Shown here: positions 4,157 to 5,213 of the stretch, in pieces
Numbering within the stretch: the first letter of the stretch is position 1
How the letters are laid out: every line of letters starts with the position of its first letter
Assembly (NCBI GenBank): GCA_947523045.1
Contig: CANNUR010000220.1
Coordinates: forward strand, 1 to 5,213
Direction: 5' to 3'
Source of the DNA: an uncultured Prosthecobacter sp.
GTDB taxonomy: Bacteria > Verrucomicrobiota > Verrucomicrobiia > Verrucomicrobiales > Verrucomicrobiaceae
DNA length: 5,213 nt
Position numbers and translations under genes: made by a program
The notes under the pieces: generated by a model
The model's database searches: none
What the model saw: only the letters and a program-made list of their open reading frames with translations
Told to the model about the DNA's origin: nothing

Positions 4157-5213
4157 TCATGGCTGGGCGCGGCGATGGGCCATGAAGTAGAGCACGGGCA
4201 CGGCCATGCGGCTGATCAGCAGGCTGGCGATCTCGCCGGCCATGAGGGCGATGGCGAGGCCCTGGAAGATGGGATCGGCGAGGATGACCGCGGCGCCGAC
4301 AACGACGGCCATGGCGGTGAGCAGCATGGGCCGGAAACGCACCGCGCCGGCGTCGATCACCGCCTCGTCGAGCGGCATGCCCTCGCGCAGGCGCAGCTCA
4401 ATGAAGTCGACGAGGATGATCGAGTTGCGCACAACGATGCCGCCGCCGGCCATGAAGCCGATCATGCTGGTGGCGCTGAAGAAGGCGTCCAGCAGGCCGT
4501 GCGCGGGCAGGATGCCGACCAGCGAGAAGGGGATGGCGACCATGACGATGACCGGCGTCAGGAAGCTGCGGAACCAGCCGACCATGAGCACGTAGATGAG
4601 GATGAGGCAGGCGCCAAAGGCGGCGCCGAGGTCGCGGAAGACCTCGATCGTGATGTGCCATTCGCCGTCCCACTTCAGCGCCGGTTCGGCATCGCTGAAG
4701 GGCATGGAGGCATTGAGGATCTTCAATGCGGCGCCGCTGCCGCCAAAGGCGCGGGTGTCGAGCTTCTTCAGCGCCTCGTTCATCTGCAGGATGGCATAGA
4801 CAGGGCTTTCCACCACGCCGGCGACGTCGCCAATGACGTAGGTCACCGGCATGAGGTTCTTGTGGTAGCGGCTCTTTTCGACGGTGACGTGCTCGACCTT
4901 CACCAGCTCGCGCAGGGGCACGAGCGGCGCGCCAGCGGCACCGGGTTCGGGCAGGAAGTTGGCGTCGCCGGAGCGCACGCGCAGGGCCAGCAGTTCCTCG
5001 GGCGCGGTCTTGGCGGCGCGCGGCAGTTCCAGGCGGATCGGCACGTCCTCCTTTTCCTCGGGCTGGTGCAGCAGATCGACGCTTTCGCCATCGACCGCGA
5101 TCTTCAGGGTCTGCGAGATCGTCGCGGCGCTGATGCCGTGCAGGGCGGCCTTTTCCTTGTCGATGACAAAGCGCGCCTTCTTCTGGTCGGCCTCGACGTA
5201 CCAGTCGACATCG
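4157..5213 (-). CDS. RND efflux permease, AcrB/HAE-like, C-terminal 351 residues (5' end outside window)
   Basis: This is the C-terminal third of an inner-membrane, proton-driven RND pump; the gene runs off the right edge and full members are about 1,000-1,100 residues. Visible residues begin [22 protein letters not shown], part of the second periplasmic porter region, followed by [15 protein letters not shown] and [18 protein letters not shown]. Five membrane segments follow (about visible residues 196-214, 219-237, 246-268, 295-313 and 317-345), matching TM8-TM12. [21 protein letters not shown] (258-278) and [10 protein letters not shown] (292-301) are the usual TM10-TM11 signatures; TM10 has AGGGIVV where ALAGIVV is common. 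The protein ends soon after TM12, as expected. The sequence resembles the broadly distributed acriflavin-resistance-type RND group. The substrate cannot be read from this part, and the TM4 proton-relay Asp residues lie outside. The stop overlaps the start of the small CPLT protein gene (ATGA), indicating one operon; adaptor and TolC genes, if present, are upstream. Confidence 0.93.
   Translation of the reverse strand, partial: DVDWYVEADQKKARFVIDKEKAALHGISAATISQTLKIAVDGESVDLLHQPEEKEDVPIRLELPRAAKTAPEELLALRVRSGDANFLPEPGAAGAPLVPLRELVKVEHVTVEKSRYHKNLMPVTYVIGDVAGVVESPVYAILQMNEALKKLDTRAFGGSGAALKILNASMPFSDAEPALKWDGEWHITIEVFRDLGAAFGACLILIYVLMVGWFRSFLTPVIVMVAIPFSLVGILPAHGLLDAFFSATSMIGFMAGGGIVVRNSIILVDFIELRLREGMPLDEAVIDAGAVRFRPMLLTAMAVVVGAAVILADPIFQGLAIALMAGEIASLLISRMAVPVLYFMAHRRAQP

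Larger units (their letters stand above)
3814..4160 (-). pseudogene. Small CxxGxCPLT membrane protein gene (DUF6132-like), split by a 177-bp insertion
   Basis: The 5' part (4160-4062) encodes [16 protein letters not shown] then LFGHFNACRSGACPLTA: one membrane segment (about residues 5-21) and a Cys pair, Cys24 and Cys29. The 3' part (3876-3814) encodes WRGALYGAFLGLLYAG then AARA and a stop, in another frame. Together they recall the small family I know as DUF6132, where CPLT is followed by NP and a second hydrophobic GALYGA-type segment. This assignment is from memory. Between them lies the palindromic element at 3881-4057. As it stands, translation from 4160 runs through the insertion and stops at 3921, giving a 79-residue hybrid whose residues after about 34 are element-derived and which lacks the second hydrophobic segment. 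The ATG overlaps the RND permease stop (ATGA), so the gene belonged to that operon, perhaps as a pump accessory. Function of the family is not known to me. A rare alternative is that the hybrid is functional. Confidence 0.75.

Overview
The window is GC-rich bacterial chromosomal DNA with tightly packed genes, two GTG starts, 4-bp gene overlaps and few recognisable Shine-Dalgarno sites. The gene content would suit a member of the Verrucomicrobia/Opitutae: an RRM protein with a glycine-rich tail, a GlcD-like oxidase coupled to a ketosynthase, and an AcrB-type RND pump followed by a small CxxGxCPLT membrane protein. This assignment comes from recalled family resemblance and is only moderately certain; a proteobacterium cannot be excluded.

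Layout. Positions 1-168 hold no convincing gene, but they contain a probable + strand terminator (58-93) ending something to the left. On the minus strand, 2648-169, a GlcD-type FAD-linked oxidase (462 aa) is followed by a beta-ketoacyl-ACP synthase-like enzyme (364 aa) that starts inside the oxidase stop codon (GTGA overlap). Across a 92-bp intergenic region lies a divergent YbgC/4HBT-type acyl-CoA thioesterase (2741-3226). After an unusually AT-rich leader with a 10-bp-stem inverted repeat comes a single-RRM RNA-binding protein with an RGG-like tail (3382-3753), closed by a textbook rho-independent terminator (3777-3808).

The right third (3814-5213, minus strand) is an RND efflux operon end. 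It holds the C-terminal 351 residues of an AcrB-like permease, whose stop overlaps (ATGA) the start of a small membrane-protein gene. That small gene is broken. Its N-terminal part (MSRPLLFM...CRSGACPLTA) and its C-terminal part (WRGALYGAFLGLLYAG...) are separated by a 177-bp element (3881-4057) with 18-bp terminal inverted repeats matching at 17 positions. The element is an imperfect palindrome along its whole length and encodes no transposase. It looks like a MITE or foldback element and is the most interesting object in the window.

The oxidase, ketosynthase and thioesterase could all touch acyl or hydroxy-acid metabolism, but nothing here proves a shared pathway. The RND genes and the RNA-binding protein appear to be independent, convergent units. 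I found no clear sign of a wholly new multi-gene system.
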